A DNA stretch of 64,000 nucleotides, from contig NZ_CP082292.1 of NCBI RefSeq assembly GCF_019880205.1, positions 1,612,001 to 1,676,000 of the forward strand, read 5' to 3'. This document shows positions 56,027 through 64,000 of the stretch, one piece after another. The position numbers were made by a program, and so were the translations under genes. Source of the DNA: Pantoea alfalfae. GTDB lineage: Bacteria; Pseudomonadota; Gammaproteobacteria; Enterobacterales; Enterobacteriaceae. Below the pieces are notes generated by a model. The model searched no databases. It was not told where the DNA came from and worked only from the letters and a program-made list of their open reading frames with translations. The stretch's first letter is position 1; each line of letters opens with the position of its first letter.

Positions 56027-56433
56027 TAAACGGCGTCCTGAATCAGGTTAGGTTGAACCACTTCTTTCCACGCGTCCGCGATGTTGCGCAGCAGGCCTTC
56101 GACCTCCTCGACCGCGGCAACATCATTGTGCAGGTTGGCCTGCAACAGGCGACGCGTCATGTAGTTGTAAAGATCCAGCAGATTGTCTGCCAGCTCATCA
56201 CCACGGTTTTCAGCCAGGCCCTCTTTCAGACCCGCTTCGATAATATTGATGGCTTTAGAGATGGAGCTGCCTTTGCCTTCGATATTGCCATCCTGCATAA
56301 ACAGGCGGGCGCGGATTAACGCGCTCAGTGCGCCGTCGAACAGCATCACGACCAGCTGCTGCTGGCTGGCGCTCATCACGGCGCTTTCTACGCCAATTTT
56401 TGCATAGGCTTTGGTGCCTGTAGCGCTGTACAT
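56026..56433 (-). CDS. fliS: Flagellin chaperone FliS
   Basis: The 135-residue protein ([42 protein letters not shown]) is FliS, which binds flagellin until export. The start at 56433 follows AGGAG; a GTG two codons earlier is too close to it. It lies 11 bases after fliD. Confidence 0.94.
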   Translation of the reverse strand: MYSATGTKAYAKIGVESAVMSASQQQLVVMLFDGALSALIRARLFMQDGNIEGKGSSISKAINIIEAGLKEGLAENRGDELADNLLDLYNYMTRRLLQANLHNDVAAVEEVEGLLRNIADAWKEVVQPNLIQDAV

Positions 56434-56444
56434 GGACACTCCTG

Positions 56445-57860
56445 TTATTTTTTAGACGAATCTGACGTATCGAACTGCTGTGTCAGATAGGTACTGGTCG
56501 AGTTAAGTTTACTGATAGCCATATCCAGTTGGGTAAACTGTGTTTTATAACGCGCAATATCCGCATCGATGCGATCGCTGGTGGTGTTATAAAGGGCGGT
56601 TAAGGTATTCAGTGTTTTACTGACGCCATCAGTCGCAGCCTGGACAATCCCTTTGGATGCCAGCCAGTCAGTCAGTTTGCTGTCGATTTTCGCAGTAATG
56701 CCAGTTTTACCGTCACCCACGATCATCTCTTTCACGCCCGCCGCATCTTTATCCAGGGCGGCACTCAGCTTGGTCGAATCCAGTTTTAATGAACCGGTGG
56801 TGGGATCGGTAGTAACACCAATCTGACCCAGTGATTTATAGGATGATGAGCTTTGCGCGTTGGTCAGCATCGTCTTGAGCTGCGTCTCAATCGTCCGTAA
56901 CGTACTGTCACCCAGCAGGGCGCCATTACTGGAGTCCTGTGAATCCGTATTGGTATCAACCTTGGTGTATTTGGTCAGGGTGTTGAACTGATCCAGCAAG
57001 GTGTTGTATGCATCCACCCAGGCACTGATGGCGCTGGAGGCTTTTGAGGTGTCTTTGGTAATGGTCAGCGTCTGACTGCCAACCGTCTGCGCAGTCAGAT
57101 TTAACGTAATCCCTTCCAGTGCATCACTGATCTGGTTGCTGCTGTTTTCAATTGCAACGTTGTTTACCGTAAGCTGAGCATTCTGCGCTTTAACGCTTTC
57201 TGTCATTACATTGCTGCTGGCGGATGCGTCAAAGCCCACAATTCCCTGCAGCGTGTTGTCACCGGTGACGGCAATCGTTGCCACCGCATTGTCGCTGCCG
57301 GTTTTATTGGCGCTCATAGAGAGTCGGAAACTGCCGTCTGACACCTTAATGATACTGGCGGTGATACCCGCATTCGCGCCATTAATAGCGTCACGCATAC
57401 CGGTCAGCGAGGTCTGATCGGCCGAGAGCGTCACGCTTTTGCTGGTACCATCTTTTAAGGTAATCGCAATGCTGCGGCTGGCGACTGAGCTGTCACCCAG
57501 TGCGGTAGTGCTACTGCTCTGCACAGCTGAGGTCAGAACCTGCGCCTGCGCCAGCTGCGTAACGTTAATCGCATATTTACCGGCGACGGTGCTGCTGCCA
57601 GAGGTCGTGGCACTGAAGGCCGTGGAGCTGCTGGTTGCGGTCGTTGCGGTAAACAGGTCCGCACTGTTCAGCTTGGTGTTGGCCGTCTGGAATGTTGTCA
57701 GAGAACTTTTCAGGGTGGCATAGGCACTGAGTTTGGACGTATAAGCTGACTGCTGTTTTGAAATGGGTGTCAGTGCCGCTTTTTCCGCGGTGGTCAGACT
57801 GTCAAGCATGGTACTGAGTGGCAGGCCGGAACCCACACCGAGATTACTGATACTGGCCAT
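56445..57860 (-). CDS. fliD: Flagellar cap protein FliD
   Basis: The 471-residue protein (MASISNLGVGSGLPLSTMLDSLTTAEKAAL) has the FliD N- and C-terminal D0/D1 coiled coils and a Ser/Thr-rich centre. It caps the filament during growth. A perfect sigma-28 promoter lies upstream (57903-57929). First gene of fliDST. Confidence 0.95.
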   Translation of the reverse strand: MASISNLGVGSGLPLSTMLDSLTTAEKAALTPISKQQSAYTSKLSAYATLKSSLTTFQTANTKLNSADLFTATTATSSSTAFSATTSGSSTVAGKYAINVTQLAQAQVLTSAVQSSSTTALGDSSVASRSIAITLKDGTSKSVTLSADQTSLTGMRDAINGANAGITASIIKVSDGSFRLSMSANKTGSDNAVATIAVTGDNTLQGIVGFDASASSNVMTESVKAQNAQLTVNNVAIENSSNQISDALEGITLNLTAQTVGSQTLTITKDTSKASSAISAWVDAYNTLLDQFNTLTKYTKVDTNTDSQDSSNGALLGDSTLRTIETQLKTMLTNAQSSSSYKSLGQIGVTTDPTTGSLKLDSTKLSAALDKDAAGVKEMIVGDGKTGITAKIDSKLTDWLASKGIVQAATDGVSKTLNTLTALYNTTSDRIDADIARYKTQFTQLDMAISKLNSTSTYLTQQFDTSDSSKK

Positions 57861-57902
57861 GTTAATTCCTTTATAAGGTCGACAGGGAAATTGATACCTG
57901 GG

Positions 57903-57929
57903 TTATCGGCCTTGAATAGGTAAAGTTTA
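57903..57929 (-). promoter_or_regulatory. Sigma-28 promoter of fliDST
   Basis: On the minus strand TAAA, 15 bases, GCCGATAA: an exact match to the flagellar class 3 consensus. Confidence 0.85.
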
Positions 57930-58092
57930 ACGTTATTTGCCTTAGGGTAATGAGGTAAATAAGCACTATAGAGAAGGGTAATTCAGTGACTAGAAAATTA
58001 ATGAATTAAGTCTAAAGAAGTCGGGACGGGTGGCGATAACTTAAAACGTGACAGGCTGAAGCAGAAAAATTCGCCTGGTACTAAAAAAATTC

Positions 58093-58119
58093 TAAAGGTT
58101 GTTAAACGGCAGACGATAA
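58093..58119 (+). promoter_or_regulatory. Sigma-28 promoter of fliC
   Basis: TAAA, 15 bases, GACGATAA: one mismatch from consensus, about 78 bases upstream of the fliC ATG. Confidence 0.85.
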
Positions 58120-58196
58120 CAACTTTGACGGCGCTGAAGCCGGCGGGTTGAAGCCCACACCTTAACCGAAAGACTTGATTAACAGGAAAATTTATC

Positions 58197-59402
58197 ATGG
58201 CCCAAGTCATTAATACCAACAGCCTCTCGCTGATCACTCAGAACAACATCAACAAGAACCAGTCAGCTCTGTCTACTTCAATGGAGCGTCTGTCTTCTGG
58301 TTTACGTATCAACAGCGCGAAAGATGACGCTGCTGGTCAGGCGATTGCCAACCGTTTCACCTCTAACATCAAGGGTCTGACTCAGGCTGCTCGTAACGCC
58401 AACGACGGTATCTCTGCTGCGCAGACGACTGAAGGCGCGCTGTCAGAAATCAACAACAACTTACAGCGTATCCGTGAGCTGACTGTACAGGCTTCAAGCG
58501 GTACTAACTCAGATTCTGACAAATCTTCAATCCAGGACGAAATCAAATCACGTCTGGACGAGATTGACCGCGTATCGGGTCAGACTCAGTTCAACGGCGT
58601 GAACGTGCTGGCTAAAGACGGAAAAATGAACATCCAGGTTGGCGCTAACGATGGCGAAACCATCACTATCGACCTGAAAAAAATCGACTCCAAGACCCTG
58701 GGTCTGGATAGCTTCAACGTGAACGGTCCTGCTGGTACCCCAACTGCAGCTGGCGCAACAGAATTTAAAGCTGCTTACGGTTCTACTACCAACGTAACTG
58801 GCGCAACTGTTGCTGAATCAACTGCTAATGCCCTGTCTACCCGTCTGGGTGTGGCCACTTCTGGTGTTGCTGTAGACACCGGTACTGTCTACAAAGATGA
58901 CAACGGCAAAATGTTTGCTAAAGTCACCGTGACTTCAGGCAGCGATGCTGAAACCAACAACCTGAAGGCAAATGGCTTTGATATCGCCAGCGGCGCAGCC
59001 GGCGCGAAAAGCTTCTTCGTAGCGGTTGACCCACAGTCTGCTGATACAGCAACCACTGCTGGCACCGCAGCATTCAAACTGGACACCTCTAATATGAGCC
59101 TGTCCAGCCTGACTACGGGTGCATCATCAAGCCCACTGGCTAAACTGGATGAAGCGATTGCGAGCGTGGATAAGTTCCGTTCTTCACTGGGTGCGATTCA
59201 GAACCGTCTGAACTCAGCCGTGACTAACCTGAGCAACACCACGACCAACCTGTCAGCTGCACAGTCTCGTATCCAGGATGCTGACTACGCAACTGAAGTT
59301 TCAAACATGTCTAAAGCGCAGATCGTACAGCAGGCTGGTAACTCAGTGTTGGCAAAAGCTAACCAGGTTCCACAGCAGGTTCTGTCTCTGCTGCAGGGCT
59401 AA
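58197..59402 (+). CDS. fliC: Flagellin FliC
   Basis: The 401-residue protein has the conserved D0/D1 ends: [20 protein letters not shown].. with [23 protein letters not shown] and the C-terminal [20 protein letters not shown].. to LSLLQG. The central variable region (about residues 175-310) is short and rich in Thr, Ser, Ala and Gly, offering many sites for O-glycosylation. It is monocistronic with a strong terminator. The Lys/Thr codon use is typical of highly expressed genes. It is followed by large glycosyltransferase genes. Confidence 0.97.
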   Translation: MAQVINTNSLSLITQNNINKNQSALSTSMERLSSGLRINSAKDDAAGQAIANRFTSNIKGLTQAARNANDGISAAQTTEGALSEINNNLQRIRELTVQASSGTNSDSDKSSIQDEIKSRLDEIDRVSGQTQFNGVNVLAKDGKMNIQVGANDGETITIDLKKIDSKTLGLDSFNVNGPAGTPTAAGATEFKAAYGSTTNVTGATVAESTANALSTRLGVATSGVAVDTGTVYKDDNGKMFAKVTVTSGSDAETNNLKANGFDIASGAAGAKSFFVAVDPQSADTATTAGTAAFKLDTSNMSLSSLTTGASSSPLAKLDEAIASVDKFRSSLGAIQNRLNSAVTNLSNTTTNLSAAQSRIQDADYATEVSNMSKAQIVQQAGNSVLAKANQVPQQVLSLLQG

Positions 59403-59424
59403 TCGATTCCCTCAGAATCCACGC

Positions 59425-59452
59425 AAAAACCCCGCCTCGGCGGGGTTTTTTT
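59425..59452 (+). terminator. Terminator of fliC
   Basis: AAAACCCCGCC, two bases, GGCGGGGTTTTTTT: strong, just after the stop. Confidence 0.9.
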
Positions 59453-59610
59453 ATGGCTGGAGAATAGTCCAGCGTTGCCGTTCTGGCAGATTAGGCCCTC
59501 TTTGCTGTTTTACTTCTCCGATTGAACCCAGGCACAAAGATTATGCTAAAGCAAAATGTGCGCTGCTCTCAGTCGGTCATGACTCAGAGGAGTCAGTGAG
59601 AGAGAGTAAA

Positions 59611-62600
59611 ATGCATCAACATGATCTTGTCAGCATCATCATTACCGCCGGCGCTTCAGCCTGGTTTACAAACGCACTCGACAGTGTGCTCAGCCAGGAT
59701 TACCCGCAGATTGAAATCATTGTGGCTGATTACAGTGACGCGCCTTTTATTCATAAGAAGCTACAGGGTTATCTTGTCCGATACGGCCATCTTCTCCGCT
59801 ATTTAAAAATAGATGATGGGACGGTACCGGTTTATCAGGCTGCCGTCAGCGCAGCGCGCGGAAAATATATTAAATTCCTGTCAGATGCCGATCTCCTGAA
59901 ACCTGCCTGCGTCTCCACATTAGTCTCAGGCCTGATGACACAGCCTGAGTGCCGTGTGGCGGCCTCCCGTCGGGAGCGGGTAGGTCCACAGGGTGAAGTG
60001 CTGCCCGAGCTTATCTCAACATCGGCTTTGTACAGTGAAAACAGCATTATCAACGGCCAGGATTTGCTGCGTAATCAGACACTGAAAGCGTACAGTCTGC
60101 CGGGAGAAATGACCGCCGCGCTGTTTTACCGCGAAGATCTCACCAGCAGCCTTATCGATCATTCACTGCTCACCACCGGCGATCCGGCATTACAGGCGGT
60201 TCCGGCGCTGGTTATTTTTCACCATTTATTGAGGCACAGCCACCTTCTCTGGTTTGCCACGCCGTTGTGTAGCATTCGTGCTTCAGATGTGGAATTTCAG
60301 CCTCATCAGCGTGAAAGTAACGATATTTTCAGAGACGGGCGAGAGGCGTTATATGAAAAGATCCGTAACGAAAGCTGGTTTAATGATGTCGACCATGAGC
60401 CACATCTGGCGCGCGTTGCTTCCACGGAGCGACCTGATCTGTTTGGCATTAAAAATCTTTCTGAAGAGCAGCAGAAGAACTTTACCTTAGACACGCTTGC
60501 GACGTGGAGAGCTTCACGCACCCTGAATCCATTGCAGCATAATATGCTGGTGGATCTTGCCGCGACGCACACGCATCCCGTCAGCGTGCTGGTCGTGATT
60601 ACGGTTACAGAAGAGACCGTCACCGGTCTGGATATACTTTTGAAATCGATCGGCCAGACAGCGACAGTGGGCATCCGGTTTGAACCGGTTATCGTTGCCA
60701 TCGACGTAACGCCTGACACGAACGCTGAATGCTATGCCGCAACAGAGCAGAGCCGAATCAGTGTCATCAATCAAATCATCCATGAACGTGAAGACCAGTG
60801 GATCATGTTTCTTGAGGCGACCACGATTCTGCACGCCTCCGGTATGATCGCATTGAGCAAAATGCTCCTCGTTCAAAACCATTATTTAGCACTCTATGCG
60901 GATGAATTTTTTTATATCGATAATGCACCACTCGGTGCCGCTTTCAGGCCCGATTTTAATCTTGATTTACTGCTCAGTTCGCCCAAAACGATGGCGCAAC
61001 ACTGGTTGTTCCGGCGAGAGCTGCTGTTAGCGGCGGAAGGACTGGATGCCGATTATCCCGCTTCAGCAGAGTTTGATCTCATTATTAAGCTGATTGAATC
61101 TCAGGGGTTTGAGGGTATCGGTCACCTCGCTGAGCCGTTGTTAACAGGCCATCTGAAAAGCAGAGATATCCTTGAAGATGTGGCGATCATTGAGCGGCAT
61201 TTGCATAATCGCGGCTACCCGGATGGACGGGCGGCATTAGATAAATTCTTCAATTACCGTTTACGATACAACCATCCCGATAAGCCGGTGGTTTCAATCA
61301 TCATTCTGGCTAACTGGGATCTCGCCTCGCTGATTAGTTGCGTCACGACCGTGCTGGAAAAAACCACCTGGCACCAGTACGAGATGATCATCATCTCTGA
61401 TAACCAGGGGACGACTGAGCGGGATAAATGGTTGTCAGATATTGCAAAAGTTGATCCTGTCCGTATAAAAACGGCAAGCTTTAACGGCGCATTCAGCCAC
61501 AGTGCTATGGCTAATCTCGCCGCTGAACAGGCTACAGGAGACTATCTGCTTTTCATGCATTGTGAAATGGCGGTCACTGACGGTGAATGGCTCGATAATC
61601 TCCTGAATCATGGACTACGGCCTGAAGTCTTTGCTGTGGGTGGAAAGCATCTCTCATCTGACAATAAGATCAGGCATGCGGGTTACGTCCTGGGGGTAAA
61701 CGGTGCAGTGGGTGAAGTCTTCAGAGGTAATGACGACAAAGACGCCAACTATCTGGGGCGCATGAATGTCGATCAGAACTACAGTGCCGTTTCGGGTGAT
61801 CTGATGCTGATGCGCAAATCGGTATTCGACGAGCTGGGAGGATTTGATCAGGATAAGCGCTTATATGCTGACGTTGATCTGTGCCTGAAGGCGCGGGAGC
61901 AGGGCTATCTGACGGTCTGGACACCTTATGCCCGTCTGCATCGTCCCGCAGCACGCACCAGCCCGTTCCCGGATGAAACCGTGCAGACGTCCAGTAAATT
62001 AAAACAGCTGGAAGAAGACAAAATTTATGCTGAATGGATGCCGGTCGTGGCCAGTGACCCTGCGTATAACCCAAACCTTTCAATGCGAAGTCGTCACTTC
62101 GAATTACGAAATGACGATGTTAACTGGCTGCCGGTCAGAGCAGAAAATCTGCCCACCTTTCTTGCGCATAATGCCGATATTTACGGTTGCGGACATTACC
62201 GTATTACTCAACCGCTTGAGGCGATGATAGCGGAAGGCGTTGCTCAGGGGAAAAGCGGCATGACACTGCTGACATTGAGTGAGATGGGGCAGTTCAGCCC
62301 CGATAGTCTGATTATCCAGCGCCGGTATGCACCAGCATTTCATAACTGGATGGAGCGAGTCAGTAAACTTCACAACGTATTTAAGGTGTTTGAACTGGAC
62401 GATTACATCATCAATCTGCCCATGAAACATCATGGCCGTCACGCTTATAAGCAGGAGACGGCAAAATTAATACGTAAAAGCCTGAGCTTTTTTGACCGCT
62501 TTGTGGTCTCTACCGCACCACTGGCCGACGCGATGCGTGATATGCATCCGGATATCGTTGTGATGAAAAATCGCCTTCCTTCAGAGGCCTGGGGCAGCCT

Positions 62601-63132
62601 TCGCTCACTGCGTCAGCAGGGTAAGAAACCCCGTGTGGGCTGGGCTGGCGGTGTCAGCCATCGGGGCGATCTTGAAATGATTTTCGACATTGTCCGGGAA
62701 TTTTCTAAAGACGTTGAATGGATCTTTATGGGTATGTGTCCGGATAAACTCCGTCCTTATGTGCACGAAATACACAGTGGCGTTGATCTCACACTTTATC
62801 CTGCAGCGCTCGCGTCGCTCAATCTCGATCTGGCGCTGGCACCGGTTGAAGACAATATCTTTAACGCCTGTAAAAGTAATTTGAGGTTACTGGAATACGG
62901 TGCCTGCGGAGTGCCCGTTATTTGCAGCAACGTTGCCTGTTATCGGGACGATAATCTGCCAGTTACCCGTGTTAATAACCGGTTCATTGACTGGCGCGAG
63001 GCTATCCGGATGCATCTGGCTGACCCGGATGCCAGCGCAAAAATGGGAATGGAATTGCAGGCTGAGATCCGACGTAACTGGATGCTGACCGGTGAGACCC
63101 TGCGGCTGTGGGCAAAAGCATGGCAGCCCTGA
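59611..63132 (+). CDS. Very large multidomain glycosyltransferase, probable flagellin glycosylation
   Basis: About 1,173 residues with three or more parts. An N-terminal GT2 domain has LVSIIITAGASAWFTNALDSVLSQDYPQIEIIVADYSD. A middle region (from about residue 330) has degenerate GT2-like units (SVLVVITVTEETV and FEPVIVAIDVTPDT). A second GT2 follows (VVSIIILANWDLASLISCVTTVL, with SAVSGDLMLMRKSVFDELGGFD). A C-terminal GT4-like domain has RVGWAGGVSHRGDLEMIF and LRLLEYGACGVPVICS. It lies 209 bases downstream of fliC, in the same direction. The ATG at 59611 is used; a GTG at 59596 behind AGAGGAG is an alternative. No signal peptide, so it acts on cytoplasmic flagellin if this role is right. Confidence 0.8.
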   Translation: MHQHDLVSIIITAGASAWFTNALDSVLSQDYPQIEIIVADYSDAPFIHKKLQGYLVRYGHLLRYLKIDDGTVPVYQAAVSAARGKYIKFLSDADLLKPACVSTLVSGLMTQPECRVAASRRERVGPQGEVLPELISTSALYSENSIINGQDLLRNQTLKAYSLPGEMTAALFYREDLTSSLIDHSLLTTGDPALQAVPALVIFHHLLRHSHLLWFATPLCSIRASDVEFQPHQRESNDIFRDGREALYEKIRNESWFNDVDHEPHLARVASTERPDLFGIKNLSEEQQKNFTLDTLATWRASRTLNPLQHNMLVDLAATHTHPVSVLVVITVTEETVTGLDILLKSIGQTATVGIRFEPVIVAIDVTPDTNAECYAATEQSRISVINQIIHEREDQWIMFLEATTILHASGMIALSKMLLVQNHYLALYADEFFYIDNAPLGAAFRPDFNLDLLLSSPKTMAQHWLFRRELLLAAEGLDADYPASAEFDLIIKLIESQGFEGIGHLAEPLLTGHLKSRDILEDVAIIERHLHNRGYPDGRAALDKFFNYRLRYNHPDKPVVSIIILANWDLASLISCVTTVLEKTTWHQYEMIIISDNQGTTERDKWLSDIAKVDPVRIKTASFNGAFSHSAMANLAAEQATGDYLLFMHCEMAVTDGEWLDNLLNHGLRPEVFAVGGKHLSSDNKIRHAGYVLGVNGAVGEVFRGNDDKDANYLGRMNVDQNYSAVSGDLMLMRKSVFDELGGFDQDKRLYADVDLCLKAREQGYLTVWTPYARLHRPAARTSPFPDETVQTSSKLKQLEEDKIYAEWMPVVASDPAYNPNLSMRSRHFELRNDDVNWLPVRAENLPTFLAHNADIYGCGHYRITQPLEAMIAEGVAQGKSGMTLLTLSEMGQFSPDSLIIQRRYAPAFHNWMERVSKLHNVFKVFELDDYIINLPMKHHGRHAYKQETAKLIRKSLSFFDRFVVSTAPLADAMRDMHPDIVVMKNRLPSEAWGSLRSLRQQGKKPRVGWAGGVSHRGDLEMIFDIVREFSKDVEWIFMGMCPDKLRPYVHEIHSGVDLTLYPAALASLNLDLALAPVEDNIFNACKSNLRLLEYGACGVPVICSNVACYRDDNLPVTRVNNRFIDWREAIRMHLADPDASAKMGMELQAEIRRNWMLTGETLRLWAKAWQP

Positions 63133-63248
63133 TTCCTTTCGGCAGCTGTTAACCTTTCAGGCTATCTGATCAAAATTTCAGATGGCCTGAAACAGCGCAG
63201 AGCACAGAACGGTTAAGTGATTTCATCAACCTGGCGGGCGGAGTTGCA

Positions 63249-64000
63249 ATGTCTGAATTTAAACATCCTTATTATATATTTTCACCTGATTATCGGGAGT
63301 CGTCCGGCGGTATTCAGGCTTTGCACAAACTCTGTCATCAAATCAATCTGCATGGCGGCAATGCATGGATGGTAAATAGCGATATCACCAATCCTGCCTG
63401 GAATACGCCTAAACTGGATGTTGAAATTTATGATCAGCATAAAAAATCGGAGCTGATCCCCATCGCTGTTTATCCTGAAATTTATTCTGGTAATCCGATT
63501 AAGGCTGACGTCTGTGTGCGCTACATGTTGAATCATGAAGCGCTGCTCAATGGTAATCGTCTTAATGAAACAGAAGAGGATCTCTTTTTCTGGTATAGCT
63601 CACAGCTGATTGTGAAAGAACCTGACGTTGATTTTTTAACGATGGTAGGCCCGGATTTAGCGATGTTCTCGGATGACGGCAGAGTAAAAACGACAAAACT
63701 TCTCTATCTGAATCGGGTACCCGAAGAGAAAGTCGATTTTACTGCTTTACCCGACGATATCACGATTATATCGGTTAAAAATCCTCGTCCTCTGGCAGAG
63801 CTGGCAGAAATTTTAAAGTCGGCCACGGTGATGTACACCTTTGAATGGTCCGGAACCTGTAACCTGGCTGCATTGTGTGGGGTGCCGGTGGTTTCTCTGG
63901 TCGCCCCGGGTTATGAAAAACTCGCCATCTCCGATGCTTCGATTCGCGATATGGGTGGGGCGGGTGTCTGCTTTAGTGACGATCCCGCGGAACTGGAGAG
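63249..64000 (+). CDS. Glycosyltransferase-like protein, runs off the window
   Basis: The ATG at 63249 follows GGCGGAG. The first 250 residues (MSEFKHPYYIFSPDYRESSG..., with LHKLCHQINLHGGNAWMVN and later ALCGVPVVSLVAPGYEKL) look like a GT1/GT4-type transferase with an N-terminal Rossmann-like domain. No stop occurs before the window end, so the gene is partial. It follows the large glycosyltransferase by 116 bases in the same direction and likely belongs to the same flagellin-modifying set. Confidence 0.7.
   Translation, partial: MSEFKHPYYIFSPDYRESSGGIQALHKLCHQINLHGGNAWMVNSDITNPAWNTPKLDVEIYDQHKKSELIPIAVYPEIYSGNPIKADVCVRYMLNHEALLNGNRLNETEEDLFFWYSSQLIVKEPDVDFLTMVGPDLAMFSDDGRVKTTKLLYLNRVPEEKVDFTALPDDITIISVKNPRPLAELAEILKSATVMYTFEWSGTCNLAALCGVPVVSLVAPGYEKLAISDASIRDMGGAGVCFSDDPAELE

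Noticed and set aside
59278..59610. Upstream extension of the large glycosyltransferase into fliC
   Set aside because: It would run out of frame through the flagellin 3' end and terminator; real start is at 59596 or 59611.
1..64000. CRISPR arrays, rRNA genes and insertion sequences
   Set aside because: No regularly spaced repeats, no rRNA and no transposase were seen on either strand.

Overview
The window reads as the chromosome of a member of the Enterobacterales, most likely Erwiniaceae (Pantoea or Erwinia-like). The basis is gene content and order: rcsA, dsrB, yodD, yedP, yodC, yedI, vsr, dcm, yedJ, mtfA with tRNA-Asn, fliR to fliE, yedD, amyA and fliTSD-fliC all occur, as in the 43-44 minute region of E. 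coli, with lineage-specific insertions. Species cannot be settled from the sequence alone.

Layout. (1) 1-1.7 kb: an exported beta-propeller lactonase-like protein and a tiny ORF. (2) 1.9-9.8 kb: an orphan contact-dependent-inhibition (CDI) locus. It holds a cdiA lacking its N-terminal secretion half, with an intact C-terminal toxin and immunity gene. Two SymE-like toxin genes flank it. Next come decayed cdiA pieces, a second toxin module (NucA/NucB-like DNase broken by a stop codon) with an intact SUKH-type immunity gene, and a further cdiA scrap. (3) 9.9-24.8 kb: housekeeping and stress genes (YidB, GlsB/YeaQ, LysM protein, tRNA-Asn, MtfA, ASCH-like protein, YedJ, Dcm/Vsr, YedI, YodC, a glucosylglycerate-type osmolyte operon, YodD, YqaE, DsrB), a chemoreceptor and RcsA. 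(4) 25.4-36.7 kb: flagellar operons fliLMNOPQR and fliFGHIJK on the minus strand and fliE on the plus strand. (5) 36.7-47.9 kb: a defective prophage integrated at the 3' end of fliE, bounded by a 27-bp duplicated att core. Only its two arms survive: integrase, Xis, a methylase, SOS-linked genes and a truncated recT on the left; a truncated S74 tailspike, a four-gene gtr O-antigen glucosylation operon and a LexA-controlled mini-UmuD-like cassette on the right. (6) 47.9-54 kb: small envelope and stress genes, a divergent repressor/membrane-protein module with twin operators, dinI, an iraP-like gene and yedD. (7) 54-59.4 kb: amyA, fliTSD and fliC, the last two driven by divergent sigma-28 promoters. 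(8) 59.6-64 kb: a very large multidomain glycosyltransferase and a second, window-truncated glycosyltransferase directly downstream of fliC, a probable flagellin-glycosylation locus.

How it works together. The flagellar genes encode the C-ring, export gate, ATPase, MS-ring, hook-length control, filament cap, chaperones and flagellin. The chemoreceptor and glycosyltransferases are likely associated with them. RcsA links capsule control to the same region. Three LexA boxes (two in the prophage, one at dinI) make SOS control a recurring theme. The most unusual items are the CDI graveyard with two toxin/immunity modules, the recT/tailspike deletion junction, the mini-UmuD-like protein, the repressor that has lost its peptidase residues with its twin operators and coiled-coil membrane partners, and a candidate small RNA at the dsrA-equivalent position.
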